Below the pieces are notes generated by a model. That model did no database searches, had not been told where the DNA came from, and saw only the letters and a program-made list of their open reading frames with translations. Position numbers and translations under genes: made by a program. From positions 1-58,513 of the forward strand of contig JAEUNM010000126.1 of assembly GCA_016791105.1 (NCBI GenBank): a stretch of 58,513 nt of DNA, given 5' to 3'. Numbering within the stretch: the stretch's first letter is position 1; each line of letters starts with the position of its first letter. Origin of the DNA: Rhodocyclaceae bacterium (GTDB taxonomy: Bacteria; Pseudomonadota; Gammaproteobacteria; Burkholderiales; Rhodocyclaceae). Positions 35,111 through 44,267 of this stretch are shown in pieces.

Positions 35111-37546
35111 TCAAGCCCTGGGGCGCCGCCCTAGGTCGGAGCGCACCAATTCTTCCAGCGGCATGGGGCGGCCGAACAGGAAACCCTGCAATTCCTCACA
35201 GCCTATGGTGGAGAGAAGATCAGCCTGGGCAGCCGTTTCCACGCCTTCCGCCGTGACCGTGAGGCCCAGCGTGCGGCTCATGTTGACGATGGCCTGAATG
35301 ATGGCTGCGTCGGGGCCTTTGCCGCCTACTTCGCGCACGAAGGACGACGCCACCTTGAGGCGGCTGATGGGCAGGTGTTTCAACACCGCCAGGGAAGAAT
35401 GGCCGGAGCCAAAATCGTCGATCGCGATGCGCAGGCCCAAGTCTTTCAGGCCGTTCAACAAATGCATGTTCTGTTCCAGCCCCTGCAGCGTGCCTTCGGT
35501 AACTTCGATTTCCAGCAATTCGGGCGCCAGACCGCTCGCCGCCAGCACCTCGCGCACTTCCTGCACCAGGCGCGGATTGAGCGAAAATTGCCGCGCCGAC
35601 ATATTGACCGCCACCCGCAGCGTGCTGCCCATGGTTCGCTGCCAGGCCATCATGTCGTTACAGGCCTGGCGCAACACCCAACTGCCCAGCGCGGCAATTA
35701 CGCCAGTATCGTCCGCCACGTCGATGAAACTGGCTGGCGCCAGCAGCCCGAATTCCGGGTGTTTCCAGCGCAACAGGGCTTCCACGGCCACCATCTGACG
35801 GTCGCTCGCGCGCACCAGCGGCTGGTAATACAACAACATGGCATCGGTGGCGAGCGCGCTGCGCAAGCCCTGTTCGATGCGCATGCGTTGCGAGGCGCGC
35901 GCGGCCAGTTCGCCGGTGTGGAAACAAAAGCGGTTGCGCCCTTGCTGTTTGGCGCTGTACATGGCGGTGTCGGCCGCCTTGAGCAAGGCGTGGCGGTCGC
36001 CGCCGTCGTCCGGATAGATGGCGATTCCCATGCTGGTCTTGACGGTCACCGTTTCGGCCCCCAGAAGCACCGGCTGGGCGACGGTTTCAAGCAGTTTGCG
36101 CGCCAGCACGGCGGCATCTTCGGGGTGGGCGATGTCGTCCAGGATGACCACGAATTCGTCACCGCCCAGCCGCGCCGGGGTGTCGCTGGCGCGCGCGGCG
36201 GTCTTGATGCGCGCCGCTACGGTTTTGAGCAGCAGGTCGCCGGCATCATGGCCCAGCGTGTCGTTGACCTGCTTGAAATCGTCCAGGTCCAGAAACAGCA
36301 GCGCGCAGCGTGCCCCTTTGCGCAGGGCCTGTTCGATGGCGTGGTCCATGCGGTCGGCGAACAGCAGGCGGTTGGGAAGCCCGGTGAGCTGATCGTGGTG
36401 GGCCAGATGGTTGAGCCTGTCCTCGGCCTGACGCATGGCACTAATGTCGGAAAACGCGCATACATAGTGCGATACCTGACCATCGGTATCACGCACCACG
36501 GCCAGGCTTTCCCAGGCCGGAAACACCGTGCCGTCCTTGCGCCGGCAATAGGTTTCGCCCTGCCACTTGCCGTCCTCGGTTTTCGCCAGACGCGGATAGA
36601 ACGGATCGCTGTGCCGGCGCGCGTGTATCAATACCTCTACGTCCGCCCCCAGCGCTTCCGCAGCCGCATAACCGGTAATCACCGTAAATGCCGGATTGAC
36701 GGATACGATGCGGCGCTCGGCGTCGGTCACGAATATGGCTTCGGCGGTGGTGTTGAACACCACGCCGGCCTGACGCAATTGCTCATCGACGCGGCGCCGC
36801 TCGGTAATGTCCTGCAGGATACCGACCACCCGCTCGGGCTGGCTGGCCGTGGCACCATAGGCTTTGGCATGCACTTCTATCCAGCGGATGTCGCCGGCGT
36901 CGGGGCGGGTGCGGAATGTGAAATTGAGCGGCCCTTCGTTATCCAGCGACGTGCGCATGGCTGCAGCGATGGGGGCACGGTCATCGGGGTGTACGCGATC
37001 GAGGAATTTCGCCCAGGGCTCATGCACCGGTTCGGGCACCCAGCCCAGCATGGCTTTCACGTAACCGCTGGACGCTACCTGATCGGACCCGCTGTCCCAT
37101 TCCCAAACGCTCATTTCGGCCGCTTCGAGCGCCAGGCGCAGGCGTTCCTTGCCGCGTTCCAGCTCGCGCTCGGCAGTGTGGCGCGCCAGCGCCATCTGCA
37201 CCGTGGCATGCAATTCGCGTAGTTCCGCCGGCTTCACGAGATACCCGAAGGGCAGGCTTTCCTGCGCGCGCTTGAGAATGCTGTCTTCGGAATAGGCGGT
37301 CAGAAACACTACCGGCGTGCCCTGCTCGGCATGGATGAGGGTCGCCGCTTCGATGCCGTCCATGGCGCCATCCAGATTGATGTCCATGAGCACCAGATCG
37401 GGCTGCAAGTCGTGCGCGAGCCGTATCGCCTGCGTACCGCTGGCCGCCAGCCCCACCACCTTGTAGTCCAGGCTTTCCAGTTGGCGCTTCAGATTGAGCG
37501 CGATGATGCGTTCGTCTTCGACGACCAGAACTTTTACCGCCGTCAT
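35111..37546 (-). CDS. REC-PAS-PAS-GGDEF-EAL cyclic-di-GMP enzyme
   Basis: Cytoplasmic response regulator of 811 residues. Receiver domain 1-120 (VVEDERIIALNL, phosphoacceptor Asp in LVLMDINLDG); two PAS domains (about 135-255 and 260-380); GGDEF domain (about 385-545) with RLGGDEFVV and inhibitory site RASD five residues before the motif; EAL domain (about 560-805) with VEALLRWKHPE, VNMSARQF, EVTEG, DDFGSGHSSL and AEGVET. In the usual KIDxxFV motif the Asp is Ala (LKVASSFV), which may weaken the phosphodiesterase. ATG 37546 overlaps the kinase stop (ATGA), so the kinase upstream is its likely phosphodonor. Confidence 0.93.
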   Translation of the reverse strand: MTAVKVLVVEDERIIALNLKRQLESLDYKVVGLAASGTQAIRLAHDLQPDLVLMDINLDGAMDGIEAATLIHAEQGTPVVFLTAYSEDSILKRAQESLPFGYLVKPAELRELHATVQMALARHTAERELERGKERLRLALEAAEMSVWEWDSGSDQVASSGYVKAMLGWVPEPVHEPWAKFLDRVHPDDRAPIAAAMRTSLDNEGPLNFTFRTRPDAGDIRWIEVHAKAYGATASQPERVVGILQDITERRRVDEQLRQAGVVFNTTAEAIFVTDAERRIVSVNPAFTVITGYAAAEALGADVEVLIHARRHSDPFYPRLAKTEDGKWQGETYCRRKDGTVFPAWESLAVVRDTDGQVSHYVCAFSDISAMRQAEDRLNHLAHHDQLTGLPNRLLFADRMDHAIEQALRKGARCALLFLDLDDFKQVNDTLGHDAGDLLLKTVAARIKTAARASDTPARLGGDEFVVILDDIAHPEDAAVLARKLLETVAQPVLLGAETVTVKTSMGIAIYPDDGGDRHALLKAADTAMYSAKQQGRNRFCFHTGELAARASQRMRIEQGLRSALATDAMLLYYQPLVRASDRQMVAVEALLRWKHPEFGLLAPASFIDVADDTGVIAALGSWVLRQACNDMMAWQRTMGSTLRVAVNMSARQFSLNPRLVQEVREVLAASGLAPELLEIEVTEGTLQGLEQNMHLLNGLKDLGLRIAIDDFGSGHSSLAVLKHLPISRLKVASSFVREVGGKGPDAAIIQAIVNMSRTLGLTVTAEGVETAAQADLLSTIGCEELQGFLFGRPMPLEELVRSDLGRRPRA

Positions 37547-40197
37547 GTTGCGGTCTCACCTTCGTGCAGCGAAAAATACAGTTCAAAACGCGCGCCCGGC
37601 TGGTTGTACACCTTGAGCACGCCGTGTATCTGGTCCGCAAGCAGGCCGATAAGTTGCAAGCCCAGCGTTTCCGCCTGCGCGACGTCAAAATTTTCCGGCA
37701 GCCCGACGCCGTCGTCGCTCACCGTTACCACCACCATGTCGGCCGGCATGCGCTCCAGCTTGATCGTGACGGTGCCGTTGCGATCCCCCGGAAATGCGTG
37801 TTTGAATGCATTGGTCACGACTTCGTTCACGAACAGGCCGCAGGGAATGACGCGGTCCAGCGCCAGTTGCACGGCGCCGTCCTCAGGCGTTTCGATGCGT
37901 ATTTCGGCGCGCTTGCGCACATTCCCATAACTGCCGTGCAAAAGATGTACCAGGCGGTGCAGGTACTCGCCCAGGTCCAGACTGGAAAAGTCTCTGCGCT
38001 CATACAGCAACTGGTGGATGAGCGACATCGCCTTCACCCGCCCCTGCGCTTCGTCCAGCACGGCCTGCACGGCGCTGTCGTTGCTCGACCCGGCCTGCAG
38101 ATTGAGCAAGCTGGATATCACCGTCAGATTGTTCTTGACGCGGTGATGCACTTCGTTGAGCAGTACGGTTTTTTCCTGCAGCGCCGCTTCCAGTTGCTGG
38201 CGCGCGGCGCGCCGCTCGGTAATGTCTATGATCGATGCCAGCACCATGGTCGAGCCATCTTCGGCGGGCACCGGTGCGAGACCGATTTCGACCGGGAATT
38301 CGTGCCCGTCGCGGCGCTGTCCGCGCAAATCCATGTCGGCCCCCATGGGGCGCGCGTGCGGCGCTTCGAGATAGCTGGCGCGGTGCGAAACATGCACGCC
38401 GCGATGTTGCTGCGGAATCAGCATTTCTATGGGCTGGCCGATCAGTTGTTCGCGCGTATAGCCGAACATCTTTTCCAGACCGGCATTCAGTTCGATGATG
38501 TTGCCGCCGGCATCCGCCACCACGATGGCGCTGGGCATGGCTTGCAGCACCTTGCGCAATTGCGCCTCGCGGCTGGCGATGCGTAAATTTGCGCGCTCCA
38601 GCAGTTGCGTGCGCTCGACGACGCGCTGCTCCAGCGCACCGGCGAGCGGGCGCACGTGCGCGCGCAGCAATAATGTTCCGGCTGCCGCCAGCAGAATGAT
38701 GAGCGGGAGCGCCCAGCGCAGTCTATGTGCAATGGGCCGGTACAACTCTTCGGTATCCACCTTCAGCACCGCCACCAGCCCCAGCGCCGGCACCGGTGCA
38801 AATGCGCCCATCACGCGGCGGCGGCGATAATCGGTGGCGATCGTGGTACCGGTTTCCCCGCGCGCGGCGCGCTCCACCAACAGCGCCGTGCCGGACCGGC
38901 CGCGGTCGATCACGATGGGCTCAATGTGCCCGCGGGTAGGCAGGCACACGATGCGCTCCGGCCCGGCATCGCAAAGCAGATATTCAGCGGTTTGCCAGCG
39001 CTGCGCCGCCAGCATGACGCTGCTGGCGTTGACGAGCGGCTGCTCGGACCAGGCGTAGCCCAGTGGGCCGTCCCGATCCGCCAAGGCCAGACGATGGCGC
39101 AGCGTCACTTTGTCACCAACACCGGCCAGGTGCGTTTCGGTGACCGTTTTGAGGGAAAAATCGAAATCCGTTTGCCCACTGATTGCGCCGGCGGACACCA
39201 GTTTGCGGCCGTCCGGGGTATGAATTTCGATGCCGCCAAACCCATGCTGCAAAAAGCTTTCCAGCACCGTTTTCGCCTCGGCCTGGCTTGCCTCGTCGTT
39301 GGGATCGTCGACCATGCGGCGCACCTGGCGCAGCAAATTGGGGCGCGACGTGATTATTTGCGCGCGTGTAGTGCGCAATTCGGTATTGCTCGACACCCGC
39401 AGGATTTGTGCCTGCAAGGCCAGTTGCAGGGCGTCGCTCACGTTCGCGTCCAGCGTTGCGCGCACGAAGCCGACGCCGGCCGCGCCCGCTGCCAGCGTGA
39501 CCGTCACCAGGATCCATGCGGCAAGCCGGGTAATGCGCTCGTGCTCGCTGCCCGGCGCGCTGGCCCAGAATCCGGACCAACCGGCTGCCGTCAGCCCACC
39601 GCCCAAAACCGCGAAGCCGATTCCCGTATGTAGCGCCACGCTGCTGAACACGCTCCAGGAATACAGCAAATCCAGGCTGACCATATAGCCGACCACACTG
39701 AACAGCCCGATTGCGAACACAGCGAGGGCAGCCGCACGCGCCGCGTGCGCGTACATGATGGACCCGGCCGCAACACGGCCAAGTAACAGCGCAGCGGCGG
39801 CTGCCAAAAATCCCGCGGCACTGGCGGCCGACATGCGCCCGTTGTGAGCGGCGGCGGCAAGTTTGCGATCCTGGAACAGAAATTCGTCGAGTCCGAGATC
39901 GACATCGAACAGGTATTCCAGCAAGGTCATGCCCGCCACCGCGGCCACCAGTGCCGCGCACACTTGACCCACGCGGCTGGCTCCGCGTTGGCGCAGCCCG
40001 GCCAGCGCCGTAAGTGCCGCCCCGCTCAGGGCGAAACACAGTGCGGTATTGGCCTTCATGGACTGCATGCCCGGCAGCACGACTTTGAGCGCATCCACGT
40101 CGAAGGCCCAGCCGCCCAGCACCGCCACGCCCAATACCAGCGTCGCAATGCCGGTGGCGCGCAGGCTCAGCGCAGCGGCCGGCGAAATGTTCTGCAT
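37543..40197 (-). CDS. Membrane PAS sensor kinase of the HisKA_2/HWE type
   Basis: Sensor kinase of 884 residues from ATG 40197, which has AAGG seven bases upstream; ATG 40224 is in frame but lacks a ribosome site. The N-terminal part has about seven membrane helices (about 10-220), then TM, an extracytoplasmic domain (about 245-495), TM (LPLIILLAAAGTLLL), a PAS domain (about 555-665; AMPSAIVVADAGGNIIELNA) and a kinase core with H684 in LNEVHHRVKNNL and an ATPase NEVVTNAFKHAFP, SDDGVGLPE. This kinase class often feeds single-domain or REC-output proteins. Its partner is the overlapping downstream c-di-GMP gene. Confidence 0.9.
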   Translation of the reverse strand: MQNISPAAALSLRATGIATLVLGVAVLGGWAFDVDALKVVLPGMQSMKANTALCFALSGAALTALAGLRQRGASRVGQVCAALVAAVAGMTLLEYLFDVDLGLDEFLFQDRKLAAAAHNGRMSAASAAGFLAAAAALLLGRVAAGSIMYAHAARAAALAVFAIGLFSVVGYMVSLDLLYSWSVFSSVALHTGIGFAVLGGGLTAAGWSGFWASAPGSEHERITRLAAWILVTVTLAAGAAGVGFVRATLDANVSDALQLALQAQILRVSSNTELRTTRAQIITSRPNLLRQVRRMVDDPNDEASQAEAKTVLESFLQHGFGGIEIHTPDGRKLVSAGAISGQTDFDFSLKTVTETHLAGVGDKVTLRHRLALADRDGPLGYAWSEQPLVNASSVMLAAQRWQTAEYLLCDAGPERIVCLPTRGHIEPIVIDRGRSGTALLVERAARGETGTTIATDYRRRRVMGAFAPVPALGLVAVLKVDTEELYRPIAHRLRWALPLIILLAAAGTLLLRAHVRPLAGALEQRVVERTQLLERANLRIASREAQLRKVLQAMPSAIVVADAGGNIIELNAGLEKMFGYTREQLIGQPIEMLIPQQHRGVHVSHRASYLEAPHARPMGADMDLRGQRRDGHEFPVEIGLAPVPAEDGSTMVLASIIDITERRAARQQLEAALQEKTVLLNEVHHRVKNNLTVISSLLNLQAGSSNDSAVQAVLDEAQGRVKAMSLIHQLLYERRDFSSLDLGEYLHRLVHLLHGSYGNVRKRAEIRIETPEDGAVQLALDRVIPCGLFVNEVVTNAFKHAFPGDRNGTVTIKLERMPADMVVVTVSDDGVGLPENFDVAQAETLGLQLIGLLADQIHGVLKVYNQPGARFELYFSLHEGETAT

Positions 40198-40663
40198 GTC
40201 GGAACCTTGATCTTGTGACTTCATTTTTTTACGGTGTGGCGCAGGCAGTCTTGAGTTCGGGCCGGAAGTCGGACTTGCGATGCCTGAAGAAACGGGCTGC
40301 CGCATGTTAGCAGGCAGGACAGCCCCGATCTTGCGAAACATCAAATCTATGCTGCGGTGCACGATGATTTCGCCGCGCAAGCACATTTCTTCGCGAATTG
40401 AATGCGCGGCCGGGGCGCCGGTTAAGTTGCAAGGGTGCTTCGCCTGCGCATATCGCCCGCATGAGGGGCCGCACGGGCGCTACAGGCGCAGCGGTATCCG
40501 GCCCCGTCCTGGGCAGAAAAACCGGATCGTCACCGGCGCTGGCGGCAGCCACTTACAGTTCTTACACCTTGTTGCGAACCGCCGTCGCACGCGCCGTGGC
40601 GGGCGGCGTTATTCGGCGCAGGACGAAAACCTTCGTCTCACACCACATGAAAGGATATGCGCC
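40198..40663. other. Divergent intergenic region kinase / KAP-rich protein
   Basis: No credible gene. The plus-strand frame open through 40280-40663 lacks domain features and is read as noncoding leader. The interval holds the promoter of the kinase operon (minus) and of the exported protein (plus); AAAGGA at about 40650 is the ribosome site of the latter. No confident promoter boxes. Confidence 0.4.
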
Positions 40664-41119
40664 ATGAATAACAAGCTTCTCGTTTCCGCTCTGTTTGCCG
40701 CCTTCACCCTGCCCGCGCTGGCTGCGGGCGACGCCCCCGCCGCCGCCGACAAAACCGCGCCGCCGGCGGCGCAGACTGCAGCCCCCACGGCGGCTGCCAA
40801 GGACAGCACGCCGGCCCCCACCAAGCACGCGAAAACCGCGCACAAGAAAGCTCACGCTGCGAGCACCCACACCGCCGCGCCGGCCGCCACCGCGGCCACA
40901 AGCGATGCCGGCAAAACCAACCCGGCAAGTGCCAAAACCGAGCCCGCGACAAAAGCTCCGGTAGCCGAGACCGGCAAGCCCGCCGAACCGGCCGCGGCTG
41001 CAGCGCCCGCCGCCCCCAATCTGGCGCACGCCGGCACGGCGGACAAAAAGAAGCATGTCGCCGCGAAAACCGAAGCGGTGAAAGAAAAGACCGAAGCCCC
41101 GGCCACGCCCGCCAAGTAA
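40664..41119 (+). CDS. Exported Ala/Lys/Pro/Thr-rich low-complexity protein
   Basis: Protein of 151 residues with a signal peptide (MNNKLLVSALFAAFTLPALA, cleavage near AAG). The mature part is made almost only of Ala, Lys, Pro, Thr, Glu and Asp with some Ser, His, Gly and Val. It has no Phe, Trp, Tyr, Cys, Arg, Ile or Met, and is surely disordered and basic. AAAGGA precedes the ATG; the open frame before it has no signal-like start. A strong terminator follows. It resembles the histone H1-like tails seen in some betaproteobacterial exported proteins. Function unknown; binding of polyanions or cell-wall structure is conceivable. Confidence 0.75.
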   Translation: MNNKLLVSALFAAFTLPALAAGDAPAAADKTAPPAAQTAAPTAAAKDSTPAPTKHAKTAHKKAHAASTHTAAPAATAATSDAGKTNPASAKTEPATKAPVAETGKPAEPAAAAAPAAPNLAHAGTADKKKHVAAKTEAVKEKTEAPATPAK

Positions 41120-41185
41120 GCGCAAACGATCAGATAGCGGAATGAGCGTGCGTACTCGGTTCGCCGAATGCGCAACGCGCAGCCT

Positions 41186-41210
41186 GCCCGCCGCCCCGGC
41201 GGGCTTTTTT
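41186..41210 (+). terminator. Rho-independent terminator
   Basis: GCCCGCCG, loop CCC, CGGCGGGC, then TTTTTT: a perfect 8-bp GC stem with T-run, 67 bases after the stop of the exported Ala/Lys-rich protein. Confidence 0.9.
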
Positions 41211-41910
41211 CTTGCCGCGTGCCGGCTGAATTGGGGCGGCTGGCGTGACCATCCCGAGCACCTTCACACCTCCATATTCGCCGCACTGGCCACGCCGCGA
41301 GGAATGACTTAACCCGCTGGCGGGCGGTGCGAGGCAATCCGCGGGGTTTCGCGCGGATCTCCGCGGCGTCCGCAAGAATGCTGAAAAACCCTCATTTTTT
41401 CCGCCATTTACGCATCTATCGCCGGGGCCTGCGCAGGCCCGCCGGGGCATGCGTTCGGGGCAAGCATGTGTGCGCCGCACAGTGATCGCACAAAACACCG
41501 GGACCGGCCCTGCAGGCAAGGCTCAATGCCTGCCGGAACAGTTTGCGCACCGTCAGCGGCCATTTAGCTGAGGGCGACTAAGGCGCCGACGGTCCGCCAC
41601 CTCTGTTGCACTGCAACACCCTGGATTTTCAAGATTTTTTTACGTCCAAGTTACGCAAAATGGCCATCAGTGATAAACTGCGGCGCGGTTCACGGATGCC
41701 CGTCCCTCGCCGGGGCAAATGACACGAGGGGTGGCGGACTTCCTGCCGTGGGGCCGGCGCAGTCAGGCCGTCCCGGGATCTGCTGCACTTGTGTTCTGTT
41801 TGTCCTGCTGCCGTTATCGGTTGTTCTGGAACAGCGTTGCGCACGTGTGGCGTAAGACTGGCTCGCCGGCTAAGCCCATGCGAGTACGCACAACTGAAGG
41901 AAATCGTTTC
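41211..41910. other. Long noncoding region before the cold-shock gene
   Basis: About 700 bases without a recognised gene. The last 200 or so bases are likely the long 5' leader usual for cspA-type genes, which folds to control translation with temperature. A weak promoter candidate is TTACGC (41652-41657) with GATAAA (41673-41678), spaced 15 bases. GAAGGA just before 41911 is the ribosome site. Nothing else is recognised in 41211-41640. Confidence 0.45.
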
Positions 41911-42114
41911 ATGGCAACTGGTACTGTAAAGTGGTTCAACGACGCTAAAGGCTTCGGGTTCATCACCCCGGACGAGAAGGGCGAAGACCTGTTCGCGCAT
42001 TATTCGGCGATACAGGGCAAAGGCTTCAAATCGCTGCAAGAAGGCCAAAAAGTTTCGTTTGACGTTGTCCAAGGCCAAAAGGGCAAACAAGCCTCCAACA
42101 TCAAGGTCCTTTGA
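41911..42114 (+). CDS. cspA: Cold-shock protein, CspA family
   Basis: Single-stranded nucleic-acid chaperone of 67 residues. It has GTVKWFNDAKGFGFITPD with RNP1 KGFGFI (13-18) and RNP2-like DLFAHYSAI, then SLQEGQKVSFDV. RNP2 has LFAHY instead of the common VFVHF, a small variation. ATG 41911 has AAGGA six to ten bases upstream; the longer open frame is the noncoding leader. It converges on an OmpR-type regulator gene. Confidence 0.96.
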   Translation: MATGTVKWFNDAKGFGFITPDEKGEDLFAHYSAIQGKGFKSLQEGQKVSFDVVQGQKGKQASNIKVL

Positions 42115-42120
42115 TCGCGC

Positions 42121-42136
42121 ACCCCGCTTGCGGGGA
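42121..42136. terminator. Small hairpin after cspA
   Basis: CCCCGC-TT-GCGGGG lies about 10 bases after the cspA stop, between convergent genes. It has the usual place of a csp terminator, but no T-run follows. Confidence 0.45.
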
Positions 42137-42213
42137 TTGCAGCGATTAGCCGGCGGCGTAGCGCAAATGCGCGTCGGCATGCAGCGGCTCGGCAGGTAAC
42201 TGCCGGGCCGTTT

Positions 42214-42990
42214 TCACTGGTCCTCCGGCGCCGCGTCCGGCTCGGCCGGCGGTGCGGCAGATGCACTGACATCCCATTCCACCTCCGCGGCAAGCAGATA
42301 GCCGGCCCCGTACACGGTCTTGATGATGCGCGGCCGCTCCGGATCGACCTCCAGTTTGCGGCGCAGCCGCGATACGCGCACATCCACACTGCGGTCGAAC
42401 GGCGACAGATCGCGCGCCCCGCACAATTGTTCGCGCGCCAGGATGCGCCGCGGGTGATCCAGAAAAATCTGCAGCAGGCGCGCTTCGGCGGTACTCAACA
42501 CCCAGTGCCGCCCTTGCGGGCCGCTGAGTCTATTGTCGCCGGCGTGAAATGACCAGCCGGCAAAGCGCGCGCACTTGGCTTCCGCCCGCCCCTGCCGCAG
42601 CGCAGGACTGCAGCGGCGCAATATGCTGCGCACGCGGGCGACCAGTTCGCGCGGGTCGAACGGCTTCAGGACATAGTCGTCGGCGCCCAGCTCCAGGCCC
42701 AGCACGCGGTCTTCGAGGTAGCTGCGGCAGGTCAGAATGAGCATGCCGAAATCGTGCCGATCCGCCAGAGTGCGCACCACGTCCATGCCGTCCGCATCGG
42801 GCAGCATGAGATCGATGATGCATAGATCGGGTAGACGCTGTTTGAGCGCCGCGTACAGATCGGCCGAGCGCGCGTAACTTTCGGTATAAAAGCCGAATTC
42901 TTCGAGAATCGTGCGTATGATGCGCGCGACTTCGAGGTCGTCTTCGAGAATGAACACGCTGCGCCTGGCGGTCCAGGCATGGTCCGTCAT
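42214..42990 (-). CDS. OmpR/PhoB-type response regulator (orphan)
   Basis: Transcription regulator of 258 residues. Receiver 1-125: acidic E16/D17/D18 (FILEDDLEV), phosphoacceptor D60 (LCIIDLMLPDADG), ADDYVLKPFDPREL. A winged-helix domain lies at about 140-235 (LSTAEARLLQIFL, RSVDVRVSRLRRKLEVDP, KTVYGAGYLL), then a disordered acidic tail. The start at 42990 has GAGGGAG five bases upstream; the earlier in-frame ATG is not used. No kinase gene is adjacent. It is closely related to the regulator at 44998-45714. Confidence 0.92.
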   Translation of the reverse strand: MTDHAWTARRSVFILEDDLEVARIIRTILEEFGFYTESYARSADLYAALKQRLPDLCIIDLMLPDADGMDVVRTLADRHDFGMLILTCRSYLEDRVLGLELGADDYVLKPFDPRELVARVRSILRRCSPALRQGRAEAKCARFAGWSFHAGDNRLSGPQGRHWVLSTAEARLLQIFLDHPRRILAREQLCGARDLSPFDRSVDVRVSRLRRKLEVDPERPRIIKTVYGAGYLLAAEVEWDVSASAAPPAEPDAAPEDQ

Positions 42991-43245
42991 CACATCTCCC
43001 TCGCACGGGCGGCAAGGCCCGGTGCGGCGCACCGGCGACCGCATCGCCACGCACGCCGCACGACGCAGGATTTTAGTGGCTGCGCGCGGGCTGCGGCGGA
43101 CCGGCAAACATTCGTCGCATTTGCTTTGAGTTTGCGCAACAAAGCGCGCCCTCGCCACTGGCATGCGAAGCCGCCGCGACTATGCTACGCCACGCTGCGC
43201 TTCGGCGATTTTCGTCAGTACGGTGCAAGCTTTTTGGCCGCACAA
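42991..43245. other. Interval upstream of the orphan regulator
   Basis: Noncoding; carries the regulator promoter on the minus strand and the end of the ligase transcript. On the minus strand a stretch with GTTGCGCAAACTCAAAGCAA precedes the gene; no confident promoter is seen. Confidence 0.3.
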
Positions 43246-44142
43246 CTAAGGCTTGGCAGGTGCTTCCCAGTCCAGGCGCAGGCGTTGATAAGTCGGGAAG
43301 CGTGGCAGGCCGGATTTGGTGCGTTCGCGATAGCGGAAAGTAATCCAGCTGCCAAGCGGTGGCGGCTGGCGCCGCTCGGCATCGCCCAGCCCGCTGCCGA
43401 TGCGGAATTTCCGCCCGTCCGGCGTTTCCACCAGCAGCGCGCCGGTCATCCCGGCATATTTGCCGCGGCCCGGCAGATGCGCCAGCACGCGCGCTTCGGC
43501 GTCGTAATAAGGCTTGTATTTGAGCAGGTCGCCGGTGCGGCCGGCACGGTATTTGGCGTCGCCCCTGTGCAGCACCAATCCTTCGCCGCCTGCGCGCACC
43601 ACCTCCTGCAGCCTTAGTTTCAGGGCCACCGCGGTGGTGGCAGGTGTCTGCTCTATCATTTCCACCCAGGGCTGAGCGATGCGGGCCACCGCTTCTTTCA
43701 ATGCCGGCACGCGTTCGTCAAAACTGCCCGGGTGGGCGGGCAGGTCGAACAACATGTAACGGATGCGCCGCCATGCCGCGTCGTCCGGCACCTGGCTGCG
43801 CACCGTGGACACGGTTTCCTCGAATTTGCCGCGCCCGGCCCATAGTTCACCGTCCAGCGGATGGTCCGGCCAGCCGGCGGTAAACCAGTCCGGCGCGGCG
43901 ATGGGATTGCCGCCCCGCGTAAGCAGTCGTTTCCCGTCCCAGTAGCCGCGCATGCCGTCCAGTTTTTCGCTGACCCAATAGCCGCGCGGGTCGCTGCCTT
44001 CGGTATACGTGTCGGCCAGCATGAGGCGCGGCGCCGCGCCCGCTTGTGCGCGCGCCAGCGGCGCCAGGGCTGCGCAAAGCATGAACAGTAGCGCCAGCCT
44101 GAGCGCCCATACCCGCCGCGGCCTGTCCGTCGCATTTTCCAC
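43246..44142 (-). CDS. Periplasmic ATP-dependent DNA ligase (LigE type)
   Basis: Minimal ligase of 298 residues that seals nicked DNA using ATP. GTG 44142 is chosen because GGAGG lies seven bases before it; the ATG 26 codons earlier has no ribosome site. A signal peptide (LRLALLFMLCAALAPLARA) directs it to the periplasm. Adenylation motif I is K60 in SEKLDGMRGYW; later motifs are LDGELWAGRGKFE, GGEGLVLHRGDAKY and LLKYKPYYDAEARV, followed by an OB-fold. There is no DNA-binding domain, as in LigE. LigE-type enzymes are linked to DNA outside the cytoplasm, such as uptake or biofilm DNA; pilT/pilU are also in this window. Confidence 0.92.
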   Translation of the reverse strand: MENATDRPRRVWALRLALLFMLCAALAPLARAQAGAAPRLMLADTYTEGSDPRGYWVSEKLDGMRGYWDGKRLLTRGGNPIAAPDWFTAGWPDHPLDGELWAGRGKFEETVSTVRSQVPDDAAWRRIRYMLFDLPAHPGSFDERVPALKEAVARIAQPWVEMIEQTPATTAVALKLRLQEVVRAGGEGLVLHRGDAKYRAGRTGDLLKYKPYYDAEARVLAHLPGRGKYAGMTGALLVETPDGRKFRIGSGLGDAERRQPPPLGSWITFRYRERTKSGLPRFPTYQRLRLDWEAPAKP

Positions 44143-44267
44143 GATGCCCCCTCCGCCACTGGCTTGCCGGCCGCCACCGGGCCTGCCCAGGGATAGAATG
44201 TTATCCCCTAAAGGTTCCATAAGCTACTTGGCTCGATGGGGCGGGAACGCCTGCTGCCCCGAGCACC

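Noticed and set aside
35375..37222. 615-codon plus-strand frame over the GGDEF-EAL gene
   Set aside because: Shadow of the minus-strand enzyme, whose motifs are intact.
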